Part shown: in pieces, positions 32,470 through 39,206 of the stretch
Layout: each line of letters starts with the position of its first letter
Numbering within the stretch: the first letter of the stretch is position 1
Source of the DNA: Mycobacterium sp. E2479
Lineage (GTDB): Bacteria > Actinomycetota > Actinomycetes > Mycobacteriales > Mycobacteriaceae
Reading direction: 5' to 3'
DNA length: 41,180 bases
Assembly (NCBI RefSeq): GCF_001667925.1
Contig: NZ_LZJR01000140.1
Span: 1-41,180 of the forward strand
Made by a program: the position numbers and the translations under genes
The notes under the pieces: model-generated
Database searches by the model: none
Seen by the model: the letters and a program-made list of their open reading frames with translations, nothing else
What the model was told of the DNA's origin: nothing

Positions 32470-33093
32470 ATGTCTCATGGATTCTTCGGCGGCTTCGGTG
32501 GACCCGGTTTCGGCGCTCCGGGCTTTGGTGGACCCGGTTTCGGCCGCCCGGGCTTTGGTGGCCCGGGTGCGGGTGGTCCCGGCTTTGGTGGCCCGGGTGC
32601 GGGTGGTCCCGGCTTCGGACCCTTCGGCAAGAGGGGTCGTCACGGCCTCAAGCGCGCGGCATTCGTCACCGCGGCATTGCTGTTGGACGGGCCGGCCGAC
32701 GCCGCTCAAGTGGTGCAGCGGGTGTCCGACGCGACCGGCGGCGCGTTCACCCCGCCGCAGGACGTGGCCGAGCTGGCGATCGGCATTCTCGCCGGCCACG
32801 GCGTGGTCACCGTCGACGGCGGCGTGGCGACGCTGACCGAGCTGGGACGAAACCTGTTGGCCTGGCGCGGAATCAGCAGCGAGACCGCGCACGCCTTCCT
32901 GGGGCGCGCTGCCAAGTTCGGCGATGTCGTGAAGATCCGCAAGGAGTTCTTCGAGATCGCCGGGTTGGCGCGCACCATCGCGTGGGCGGGCACCGACGAG
33001 CAGAAGCGGCAGCTCGCCGAGACCCGGACCAAGGTGCTGGAGGCGCTAACGGAGGCGCGCAAGGCGCTGCACCGGACGCTCGGCGCGGCGTAG
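32470..33093 (+). CDS. Gly/Phe-repeat protein with a PadR-like winged-helix domain
   Basis: A 207-residue protein in two parts. Residues 4-54 are almost only Gly, Phe, Pro and Ala, in repeats of the form GFGGPGF and GGPGAGGPGFG. Residues 58-207 are a compact helical region with a PadR-like winged-helix pattern: HGLKRAAFVTAALLLDGPAD, a helix-turn-helix PPQDVAELAIGILAGHGVVT, a wing VDGGVATLTELGRN, and a C-terminal helical dimer part. It probably binds DNA, but no ligand or target is known. The ATG follows GAAAGGAAAA, and a strong promoter with a palindrome lies upstream. Some PadR-type proteins of actinobacteria carry such low-complexity tails; the function of the repeats is unknown. Confidence 0.75.
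   Translation: MSHGFFGGFGGPGFGAPGFGGPGFGRPGFGGPGAGGPGFGGPGAGGPGFGPFGKRGRHGLKRAAFVTAALLLDGPADAAQVVQRVSDATGGAFTPPQDVAELAIGILAGHGVVTVDGGVATLTELGRNLLAWRGISSETAHAFLGRAAKFGDVVKIRKEFFEIAGLARTIAWAGTDEQKRQLAETRTKVLEALTEARKALHRTLGAA
32494..32625 (+). repeat. Imperfect GC-rich tandem repeats encoding Gly/Phe repeats
   Basis: Repeats built on GGCTTTGGTGG(A/C)CCCGG, and in the 3' part two nearly identical units of GGTGCGGGTGGTCCCGGCTT. They keep the reading frame, so unit number can vary without breaking the gene. Confidence 0.6.
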
Positions 33094-33157
33094 ACCGCCG
33101 GCAGCAGGCTGCGTCGAAAGAGCAGCCCGCACAACGGTTATGAGTGCGAGCCGGCCA

Positions 33158-33667
33158 TCATAGGCGCGCTGTTCTGATCGCAGCTTTGCGACGGTTACGC
33201 GGCGCGGCCGAGCGGGGTGGCCGGCCACGCATGTGGTCGCGGATACGAGCCATGAGGTCGCCCAGGGTGTTCACGTCCTGGTCGGAAAGCGAGCCGTACA
33301 ACAGCTCGCGCACGATCTGAATGTGACCGGGAAGGACTTTGTCGACGCGGGCTCGGCCCGCCTTGGTGATCTCGACTACCGTGGCGCGCTTGTCATGGGT
33401 ACTGCCTTCGCGGGTGATCAGGCCTGCATTTTCCAAAAGTCCGGCCTGATGGGTAAGGCCGCTGCGGCTGTAGACCACACCGTCGGCCAGTTCGGTCATC
33501 GTCAGCGGCCGGTCGGCGTCGACCAGTTTGGCCAAGACCTCGAACTGGACGTAGCTGAGGTCACCCTCGGCCTGCAACTGCTCTCGTACGGCGTACTGCA
33601 GCAAGCTGGCCGCCTCCGTCAGGGCGAAGTACGTGCGCATTTGCGCAGGCTTGAGGCCTTTGACCAT
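33158..33667 (-). CDS. MarR-family transcriptional regulator
   Basis: A 169-residue MarR-type winged-helix regulator. Seen: N-terminal dimerisation helix (MRTYFALTEAASLLQYAVRE), helix-turn-helix (PLTMTELADGVVYSRSGLTH, about residues 54-73) and the wing with the D-K-R-A motif (STHDKRATVVEITKAG, about 89-104). Normal family length. Two palindromes sharing GCTTC-N6-GAAGC-type arms lie 15 and 54 bases before its start, and the same pair precedes a quinone oxidoreductase gene at 35997, so self-regulation and control of that gene are predicted. It is downstream of and on the same strand as the TetR gene. Confidence 0.9.
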   Translation of the reverse strand: MVKGLKPAQMRTYFALTEAASLLQYAVREQLQAEGDLSYVQFEVLAKLVDADRPLTMTELADGVVYSRSGLTHQAGLLENAGLITREGSTHDKRATVVEITKAGRARVDKVLPGHIQIVRELLYGSLSDQDVNTLGDLMARIRDHMRGRPPRSAAPRNRRKAAIRTARL

Positions 33668-33681
33668 GCGGCCATCCTAAT

Positions 33682-33697
33682 GCTTCGACATCGCAGC
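33682..33697. promoter_or_regulatory. MarR operator, proximal site of the marR-type gene
   Basis: GCTTCGA-CA-TCGCAGC, 15 bases upstream of the MarR start. It differs by one base from the perfect palindrome GCTTCGACATCGAAGC at 35925. Confidence 0.6.
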
Positions 33698-33720
33698 GAG
33701 TTCCCGGTTCGGCCCCGATT

Positions 33721-33736
33721 GCTTCGCAGTGGAAGC
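33721..33736. promoter_or_regulatory. MarR operator, distal site of the marR-type gene
   Basis: GCTTCGCAGTGGAAGC has the same GCTTC and GAAGC arms and 16-base length as the other three sites. Its centre is 39 bases from the proximal site; the pair at 35925/35961 is 36 bases apart. Confidence 0.5.
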
Positions 33737-33871
33737 GCGCGACGACCGAGCCAAAGCGGCCGCGACAACGCCCGCGCGGATGATGCCGCGTACTCGAAAC
33801 AATATGCGAGACTTCGTCATTGGTAGACACGATGCCTAACGGGAGCGATACTTCCGCCTCGAGAACATCGT

Positions 33872-34462
33872 CTAGCGGCCGGTTCGTCGGGTGCCGGTGA
33901 ACTCGTCGACAAGCAGTTGGAGCCGGTCCAAGTCGTGCGAGGCGCGCAGCCGGCCGGTACGGCCGAGTGTGACCAGCCCGTGCAGCGCGGCCCAGAACAC
34001 CTCGGTGAGCGTGTCGGCGTCCTGTTCGCCGGCGACCATGCCGACCCCTTGCTGCAACGCGGCGAAGGCCGCCGAGAGCTGAGAAGGCGTGTCCTGCGCC
34101 GCAAATTGCAGACTGGTCGCGCGGGTGAACATTGCGTCGTAGACCGCAGGGTTGTCGCGGGCAAAGTCCAAATAGGCGCGGCCGATCCGGGTCAGGGTGT
34201 CGCCGGCGGCGCCGGCGTCGGAGTGGGCGGCCCGGATCACTTCGGCGAGTTCGGCGAACCCGTCGAGCGCCACGGCGTCCGCGATTTGTTCCATGCCGGC
34301 GAAGTGCTTGTACAAGACGGGTTGGCTGTATTCGATTTCGGTGGACAGCCGACGGGTGGTGACGGCATCCCAGCCTTCGGTCTCGGCCAGCCGGCGGGCA
34401 GTCCCGATGATCAGCCGCCGGCGGGCGGCCCGATCGCGTTCGCGGCGATCCTCCATGGACAT
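33872..34462 (-). CDS. TetR-family transcriptional repressor
   Basis: A 196-residue TetR repressor. Seen: N-terminal helix-turn-helix (ARRLAETEGWDAVTTRRL, and IEYSQPVLYKHFAGMEQIAD with the family YKHF core, about residues 20-60) and a helical ligand domain rich in Ala/Leu. The start at 34462 (MSMEDRRERDR) is chosen; a longer frame to 34507 has a hydrophobic leader unlike the family and lies over the operator. Upstream are two perfect TAGC-N3-GCTA palindromes and a divergent DUF1772-NIPSNAP-DUF4267 operon, the expected target. The ligand is unknown. Confidence 0.9.
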   Translation of the reverse strand: MSMEDRRERDRAARRRLIIGTARRLAETEGWDAVTTRRLSTEIEYSQPVLYKHFAGMEQIADAVALDGFAELAEVIRAAHSDAGAAGDTLTRIGRAYLDFARDNPAVYDAMFTRATSLQFAAQDTPSQLSAAFAALQQGVGMVAGEQDADTLTEVFWAALHGLVTLGRTGRLRASHDLDRLQLLVDEFTGTRRTGR

Positions 34463-34487
34463 ACCCCAACGTATCACAGCTAGGAAA

Positions 34488-34502
34488 AATAGCGCTGCTA
34501 TT
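34488..34502. promoter_or_regulatory. TetR operator 1 (overlaps -35)
   Basis: Perfect inverted repeat AATAGC-GCT-GCTATT between two divergent genes; its right edge overlaps the TTGACA of the plus-strand promoter. It shares TAGC-N3-GCTA with operator 2. Confidence 0.65.
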
Positions 34503-34529
34503 GACACCGCTACCAGCGGGGGTTAGCGT
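34501..34529 (+). promoter_or_regulatory. Promoter of the DUF1772 operon
   Basis: TTGACA (34501-34506) and TAGCGT (34524-34529, TANNNT type) with a 17-base spacer. Operator 1 overlaps the -35 and operator 2 overlaps the -10, so a bound TetR would block RNA polymerase. A third smaller dyad CCGCT-ACC-AGCGG (34507-34519) fills the spacer. Confidence 0.6.
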
Positions 34530-34536
34530 TGCTAAC
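34522..34536. promoter_or_regulatory. TetR operator 2 (overlaps -10)
   Basis: Perfect inverted repeat GTTAGC-GTT-GCTAAC, centred 34 bases from operator 1, about three helical turns. It covers the -10 hexamer of the divergent operon. Confidence 0.65.
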
Positions 34537-34561
34537 ACCTGCGAACGAGGGGAGTCACGAC

Positions 34562-35038
34562 ATGTTTTCGGACCTCATCACCCGCGCCGCCGCACTGGTC
34601 GCGGTCCTGGGCACCGCGGTGGTTTACGGCACCGACGTGTTCTGCGCGATTGCCATGCGGCCGGCGCTGGCGTCGGTTGACAACGATGCTCTGGTCGCGG
34701 TCATGGGACGCGTACACCGATACGGAGACCGGCGCATGCCGGTGCCCGGAGCGCTCGGGATAGTGGCTACCGCGGTGAGCGCGGCACTGGCCGCGCTCAC
34801 CGCGCACTGGGCGCAGGCGATCGCGGCGGGCGTCGCGCTGGTTCTGCTGGTGATCTGGCTCGTGCTCTACACCCGGATAAGCGCGCCCATCAACAGGCAA
34901 CTGACGACTGCCGCCGATGCGGGTCAAGCGCTCCCGAATGGACGTGCGCTGCAAGCGAAGTGGGACTCGGTCATCGACGCCCGCGCGGCACTGCAGGGTC
35001 TGGCAGTGGTCGTCCTCTGCGCGGTGTTGATGATCTGA
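34562..35038 (+). CDS. DUF1772 family membrane protein
   Basis: A 158-residue membrane protein with about four helices (first at residues 7-25, AAALVAVLGTAVVYGTDVF), of the DUF1772/anthrone-oxygenase-like group, whose bacterial members are of unknown function. Features: a central VHRYGDRRMPVPGALG segment and a cytosolic TRISAPINRQL loop followed by KWDSVIDARAALQG. The ATG at 34562 follows GAGGGGAG, a good ribosome-binding site; the in-frame TTG at 34529 lies within operator 2 and is rejected. First gene of a three-gene operon under predicted TetR control, with NIPSNAP and DUF4267 genes behind it. Confidence 0.82.
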   Translation: MFSDLITRAAALVAVLGTAVVYGTDVFCAIAMRPALASVDNDALVAVMGRVHRYGDRRMPVPGALGIVATAVSAALAALTAHWAQAIAAGVALVLLVIWLVLYTRISAPINRQLTTAADAGQALPNGRALQAKWDSVIDARAALQGLAVVVLCAVLMI

Positions 35039-35084
35039 CGCATCCCCACAGATTCCCCGGCCGAATTCAACTCGAAGGACTTTG

Positions 35085-35408
35085 ATGCTTCAGCTCAGGA
35101 TCTACACCCTCCGATCATCGGAAGCCCTCCGGCAGTATGCGACGGTCCACTGGGCCCGTCACCTGGACACCTTCCGGGCGTTCGGGGTCACCACCCACGG
35201 TGTGTGGACCGAGCAGGACGAGGGCGCCACCGCCACTCGGCTCGTCGCGCTGGTCGGCTATCCAGAAGGTGTCGACCCGGAACAACTGACGCGACGGGTG
35301 ATGGCCAGCGCGGAATTCCGCGCCGACATGGCCGGCTTCGACGTCGACGACATCATCGACGTGGAATCGATACTCGTTGACCCGGCTCCGTTTTCACCGA
35401 TTCGTTAA
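35085..35408 (+). CDS. NIPSNAP-family small protein
   Basis: A 107-residue NIPSNAP-type protein with the alpha-beta ferredoxin-like dimer fold: QLRIYTLRSSEALRQY, a WARHLDTFRAFGVTTHGVW segment and RLVALVGYPEGVDPE are recognisable. Family function is uncertain; related folds bind hydrophobic ligands or act as mono-oxygenases. Start is ATG at 35085 after GAAGGAC (the frame extends three bases further to a TTG). It lies 46 bases after the DUF1772 gene and 22 before the DUF4267 gene, all on the same strand. Confidence 0.85.
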   Translation: MLQLRIYTLRSSEALRQYATVHWARHLDTFRAFGVTTHGVWTEQDEGATATRLVALVGYPEGVDPEQLTRRVMASAEFRADMAGFDVDDIIDVESILVDPAPFSPIR

Positions 35409-35430
35409 CGACACCTAGAGAGCGCTCGAC

Positions 35431-35814
35431 ATGACGATCACCACCACCGTCGGCTACGTCCTCGCCGGATTGCTCGCCGCGGCCATCATTTTCATCGGCG
35501 CACGCTTCCTCGTCGCGCCGCGCGTCGCCGCCGCCGGCTACGGTGTGCCGGCCGATTTGAACGAGCCGGGCTCCGGCGCCTACCTGAGCGTCAAGGGCGT
35601 ACGCGACATCGCCACGGGGTTTTTCGTCATCATCCTGATGATCGCGGGTGCGACCTACCTCGTCGGCTGGGTGATGTTGGCCGCCACCATCATTCCGCTC
35701 GTCGACGCGAACATCGTGCTGCGCAATGGCGGCTCCAAGTCGGTTGCTTGGGGAGTTCACGGCGGCACCGCGGCCGTCATGCTCGTCACGACCGCGCTCC
35801 TGCTCATCCCCTAA
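35431..35814 (+). CDS. DUF4267 family membrane protein
   Basis: A 127-residue membrane protein with four helices (TVGYVLAGLLAAAIIFIGAR first, then GFFVIILMIAGATYLV, VMLAATIIPLVDANIVL and a final VMLVTTALLLIP). The GARFLVAPRVAAAGYGVP and YLSVKGVRDIATG segments are the pattern of the DUF4267 family, function unknown. Third gene of the TetR-controlled operon, 22 bases after the NIPSNAP gene. About 110 bases after its stop begin the two MarR palindromes of the next gene. Confidence 0.82.
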   Translation: MTITTTVGYVLAGLLAAAIIFIGARFLVAPRVAAAGYGVPADLNEPGSGAYLSVKGVRDIATGFFVIILMIAGATYLVGWVMLAATIIPLVDANIVLRNGGSKSVAWGVHGGTAAVMLVTTALLLIP

Positions 35815-35924
35815 GACCTCTGCGCCCGATTTCCGCGGACGTCACCCGTGCAGCATCGGGCGTTGACGCCGGCGATCGTCCGGCACTCAGCGGTATGACG
35901 ACGATCACAGGGCGCCCTGGAATT

Positions 35925-35940
35925 GCTTCGACATCGAAGC
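35925..35940. promoter_or_regulatory. MarR operator, distal site of the quinone oxidoreductase gene
   Basis: Perfect palindrome GCTTCGA-CA-TCGAAGC, the best copy of the four in the window; its first 12 bases (GCTTCGACATCG) are the same as at 33682. Confidence 0.65.
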
Positions 35941-35960
35941 GGGTTGCAGGCCATATAACT

Positions 35961-35976
35961 GCTTCGAAATTGAAGC
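35961..35976. promoter_or_regulatory. MarR operator, proximal site of the quinone oxidoreductase gene
   Basis: GCTTCGA-AA-TTGAAGC, one mismatch from a perfect palindrome, centred 36 bases after the distal site and ending 20 bases before the ATG. It lies close to the ribosome-binding site AGGAGG, so binding would probably block transcription. Confidence 0.65.
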
Positions 35977-35996
35977 AAATAACTGAGGAGGACATC

Positions 35997-36968
35997 ATGA
36001 AGGCTGTGCGATACCACGAATACGGCGGTAGCGACGTTCTACGGTACGAGGAGGCCCCACGACCTGTGCCAGGCCGGCACCAGGTGCTGGTAAAGGTCGC
36101 CGCCACCTCGTTCAATCCGGTCGATGCCGGCATCCGTGGCGGTTATTTGGCGCAGGTGTACGAGATCGGCTTCCCGCACATACCCGGTGTCGACGTCGCC
36201 GGAACCGTCGCTGAAATCGGCGAGGGCGTGCACGGCTGGAACGTGGGTGACGCCGTGGTGGCGTTCTTGCCGTTGGATGCCGATGGAGCGGCCGCCCAGT
36301 ACGCCATAGCGCCGGCCGAATCGCTGGCCACCGCACCGCGGTCGGTCGACCTGGCCGACGCGGCGGCGCTGCCGGAGGCCGCGCTGACGGCGTGGCAGGC
36401 GCTGTTCGAGATCGCGGATCTCACCGCCGGACAGACGATCCTGATCAACGGCGCCTCCGGGGCGGTCGGTGGCTACGCGGTTCAGCTGGCCAAGCGGGCC
36501 GGGGCGGTCGTCACCGCGACGGCCAAGGAACGCGACGCCGAGCGGCTGCGCGGCTTGGGTGCGGATCGAATCGTGGACTACATCGACTACACGCATTCGC
36601 CGATCGACGTGGAAGGTGCACCGTTCGATGTGGTGCTCAACCTCGTTACCACCACCGACCAGCAAACCGAAGCCCTGATTGGCGTGGTCGCCGACGGCGG
36701 TTTCCACGTCGGCACCATGGTTTTCGGGCCGCAGAACCCGGGCCGGGGGGTCCGCAGCCAGCGGGTCTTCGTCCGGAGCGACGCCGCCCAGCTTGCCGAG
36801 CTGGTCACTCGCGTCGAACAGGGGCAGCTACGCATCGAGGTCGCCAACCGCCTCCCGCTGGACCAGGCCGCGGCCGTGCACGCCGATTCCGACAGCGGCC
36901 ACCTGCACGGCAAGACCATCGTCATCCCCATCCACGCGCCTAGCGGCGACTGGGTTCGCTCAGCCTGA
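35997..36968 (+). CDS. NADPH:quinone oxidoreductase-like (MDR family)
   Basis: A 323-residue zinc-free medium-chain reductase, likely reducing quinones or enones with NADPH. Seen: MKAVRYHEYGG-DVLRYEEAP start, PGVDVAGTVAEIGEGV (about residues 62-77), the Rossmann ILINGASGAVGGYAVQLAK (about 147-165) and a DVVLNLVTTTDQQTEALIGV strand. The zinc ligands of alcohol dehydrogenases are absent. ATG at 35997 follows AGGAGGACATC; the open frame extends upstream to 35748 only over non-coding DNA with the palindromes. Two MarR-type sites upstream match those of the MarR gene at 33158. It overlaps the convergent reductase gene by 29 bases at its 3' end. Confidence 0.9.
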   Translation: MKAVRYHEYGGSDVLRYEEAPRPVPGRHQVLVKVAATSFNPVDAGIRGGYLAQVYEIGFPHIPGVDVAGTVAEIGEGVHGWNVGDAVVAFLPLDADGAAAQYAIAPAESLATAPRSVDLADAAALPEAALTAWQALFEIADLTAGQTILINGASGAVGGYAVQLAKRAGAVVTATAKERDAERLRGLGADRIVDYIDYTHSPIDVEGAPFDVVLNLVTTTDQQTEALIGVVADGGFHVGTMVFGPQNPGRGVRSQRVFVRSDAAQLAELVTRVEQGQLRIEVANRLPLDQAAAVHADSDSGHLHGKTIVIPIHAPSGDWVRSA

Positions 36969-37959
36969 CCAGGGTCTTGCCGACGTTGACGCCGGTGAAC
37001 AGGCCGTTGAGGGCATCGACACACGACTCGATGCCCTCAAAAATGGTCTGCCGGTGGTGAAGTCGGCCCTCGGCCTCCCACTGGCGCAACGCGGCGAACG
37101 CCTCGTCGAAGCGCCCCCACTGATCGAGCGCGTTGAACCCCTGCATCAGGGCGGTCTTCGACAGCAGGTTCACGTAATTGGCCGGCCCGGGATGCTCCCC
37201 GGTCAGGTAGCTGGAGATGACGCCGCACAGGACGACGCGCGCGCGGGCGGCCAGCCGGCCCAGCACGGCGTTGAGGATGGGCCCGCCCACGTTGTCGAAG
37301 TAGACGTCGACGCGTTGCGGGCAGTGCTTTTTCAGCGCCGCCGCGATGTCTTCGTTTTTGTAGTCGATGCACGCGTCGAACCCGAAATCCTCCACCACCG
37401 CCCGGCATTTCTGCGGACCGCCTGCGATGCCCACCACCCGGGCGCCGGCGATCTTTGCGATCTGGCCGGCGACCGATCCGGTGGCGCCCGCGGCCGCCGA
37501 CACCACCACCGTTTCTCCCGGCTGCGGCCGGCCGATGTCGGTCATCCCGAAATAGGCGGTGGCGCCGGTCGGCCCGTAGACGGACATGATCGCCAGCTGG
37601 TCGTTCTCGCCCGGGATCGGCGTGCTGAACAGGTCGTCGCGGATGATCGCGTACTCCTGGAAACCGGTCAACGTGGTGACGACGTCGCCGACGGCGTACG
37701 CGTCGCACCGCGACGCGACCACCTCGCCGATGCCGGCCGCGCGGATGACCTCGCCCAGCTGTACCGGCGGAAGGTAGCTGGGCTGGTCGTCGAGCCAGGT
37801 GCGGGCGGCGGCGTCGATGCCGACGTAGGTGGTGCGCAACAGCGCCTCACCCTCGGCGGGTTCCGGCGCCGGCGTGGTGACCACTTCCGTGTCCTCCGGT
37901 TGGACCAGCCCGCAGGGACGGCGACGCAACAGGACCTGGCGATTCGGCAAATCGGGCAC
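36940..37959 (-). CDS. CurA-like NADPH-dependent reductase (MDR family)
   Basis: A 339-residue NADPH-dependent enone reductase, like curcumin/prostaglandin reductases. Seen: the NRQVLLRRRPCGLVQPEDTE start, LRTTYVGIDAAARTWL, a YFGMTDIGRPQPGETVVVSA block, the Rossmann motif AAAGATGSVAGQIAKIAGA (about residues 152-170) and VDVYFDNVGGPILNAVLGRL (about 220-240), which is typical of the CurA branch. GTG at 37959 is preferred over the Met at 38013, because the family begins just before NRQV and the longer version would start in the promoter of the divergent gene. It is convergent with the quinone reductase by a 29-base overlap. Confidence 0.88.
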   Translation of the reverse strand: MPDLPNRQVLLRRRPCGLVQPEDTEVVTTPAPEPAEGEALLRTTYVGIDAAARTWLDDQPSYLPPVQLGEVIRAAGIGEVVASRCDAYAVGDVVTTLTGFQEYAIIRDDLFSTPIPGENDQLAIMSVYGPTGATAYFGMTDIGRPQPGETVVVSAAAGATGSVAGQIAKIAGARVVGIAGGPQKCRAVVEDFGFDACIDYKNEDIAAALKKHCPQRVDVYFDNVGGPILNAVLGRLAARARVVLCGVISSYLTGEHPGPANYVNLLSKTALMQGFNALDQWGRFDEAFAALRQWEAEGRLHHRQTIFEGIESCVDALNGLFTGVNVGKTLVRLSEPSRR

Positions 37960-38016
37960 GATCGTAAAAACTACCGAACGGCCCGAAAAGCCAGAAGCGA
38001 ATGGCATATTCAATGC

Positions 38017-38712
38017 ATGGCAGCAAACGAAGACCCGGAAGACCGGATCCGGGAACTCGAGCGCCCGCTCGCCGATGCGGCGCGGGCGTCAGAGCAGGGC
38101 GGCTCGCAGGCCGCCGGCCAGTACTCTCAGCCCGGCACGTCCGGCGCGCCACCCGGGCCGCCGACCCCGTGGACCTACGGCGGACCGATGCCCGGGTTGC
38201 CCCAGCAACGCCCCTCGAGTAACCGCGTCTGGTGGATCCTCGGCACCGTCGTCGTGATCGGCGTACTGGCCCTCGCCGGTGGCATCGCGGCATTCGCCGC
38301 ACACCAGCTTTCCGGCGTGAAGTCGGTCATCGCCTCGCCGCCGACCATCTCCAAAACGTTCAGCTCACCGAACATTTCGACAAGTCCCGGCCCATCGACC
38401 ACCCGCCGGACATCACCCTCGCCGTCGACCTCGCCCGCCGCACCCCCGGGCTCCGAACTCAGCGTCGCCGGTATCAACGAGAACCGGACCATCGCCTGCA
38501 ACGACAACATCGTCCGCGTCAGCGGGGTATCCAACACGGTCACCATCACCGGCCATTGCACCCGCCTGTCGGTGTCCGGAGTCCAGAATTCGGTCACGGT
38601 CGAGGCCGTCGACAGCATCGAGGCGTCCGGCTTCAACAATAAAGTCACCTACCGCTCGGGCGCGCCGAAGATCAGCAACTCCGGCGGGTCCAACGTGGTG
38701 GAGCAGGGCTGA
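38017..38712 (+). CDS. DUF3060 family membrane-anchored protein
   Basis: A 231-residue mycobacterial protein. Order: a short acidic N-terminus (EDPEDRIRELERPLADAA), a Pro/Gly-rich part, a membrane helix (WWILGTVVVIGVLALAGGIA, about residues 71-90), a Ser/Thr/Pro linker (about 110-145) and a C-terminal DUF3060 domain (about 148-231) with NRTIACNDNIVRVSGVSNTV and TVEAVDSIEASGFNNKVTY-type repeats, a beta-helix-like stack with two Cys, presumably outside the membrane. Function unknown. ATG at 38017; upstream open frame is a shadow of the reductase gene. It is divergent from the CurA-like gene, 57 bases apart. Confidence 0.88.
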   Translation: MAANEDPEDRIRELERPLADAARASEQGGSQAAGQYSQPGTSGAPPGPPTPWTYGGPMPGLPQQRPSSNRVWWILGTVVVIGVLALAGGIAAFAAHQLSGVKSVIASPPTISKTFSSPNISTSPGPSTTRRTSPSPSTSPAAPPGSELSVAGINENRTIACNDNIVRVSGVSNTVTITGHCTRLSVSGVQNSVTVEAVDSIEASGFNNKVTYRSGAPKISNSGGSNVVEQG

Positions 38713-38724
38713 GCTAACCGACTG

Positions 38725-39141
38725 TTATGCAGGCTCTTCGGTGTCGTCGCCGCCGCGGACGCTCTCGGTGTCGTCGTCATCGAGGACGCTGGCCGCAATG
38801 CCGTAGGGCAAGAACCGCACCTTGCGTTTGGGATCGACGTTGTCCTTGTTCGCCCGCAGCGCGTCGAGTTCGGTCGCATAGACCTGTTCGACGCGCGCGC
38901 CGCCGTCGGCGTCCACCGTGTAGATGGCCCACACGCCCTCACCGGCCTCGCCCGCGGTTTCGGGGGCACCGCGCGGGCGCCGCGACAGGTCATCGAAAAC
39001 GGCGGACCACCCCGCGCGGGCGCCGGGAGCGACCACGAACTTGCTGACCCGCTCGAAAATGTCGCGCAGCCCCTCGCTGCCTTCCCTGATCATTCGATCG
39101 AACTCTTCTGGATCGAATCCGAATCCACTGTGCTCGCCCAC
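38725..39141 (-). CDS. Conserved acidic hypothetical protein
   Basis: A 138-residue cytosolic protein. Seen: GFGFDPEEFDRMIREGSEGL near the start, a helix-rich middle (LRDIFERVSKFVVAPG), a beta-rich segment EGVWAIYTVDADGGARVEQVY and ATELDALRANKDNVDPKRKV-FLPYG, then a strongly acidic tail (DDDDTES-RGGDDTEEPA). No signal peptide or membrane helix; no family recognised. GTG start after GGGAGGTCGC. It ends 12 bases from the stop of the DUF3060 gene. Coding is supported by the strong ribosome-binding site and a clean frame. Confidence 0.72.
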   Translation of the reverse strand: MGEHSGFGFDPEEFDRMIREGSEGLRDIFERVSKFVVAPGARAGWSAVFDDLSRRPRGAPETAGEAGEGVWAIYTVDADGGARVEQVYATELDALRANKDNVDPKRKVRFLPYGIAASVLDDDDTESVRGGDDTEEPA

Positions 39142-39206
39142 GCGACCTCCCTGGCGCTTGTTCGTAACTGCCAGTGTGCGCTCAGTGGAGGTGGTTTGCC
39201 ACGTGC

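Noticed and set aside
32494..32625. CRISPR-like array
   Set aside because: The units are contiguous, in-frame protein repeats without unique spacers. The YPQ repeats near 40850 are rejected for the same reason.
34463..34507. Longer TetR start at 34507
   Set aside because: The added residues are hydrophobic and overlie operator 1, unlike the family's N-terminus.
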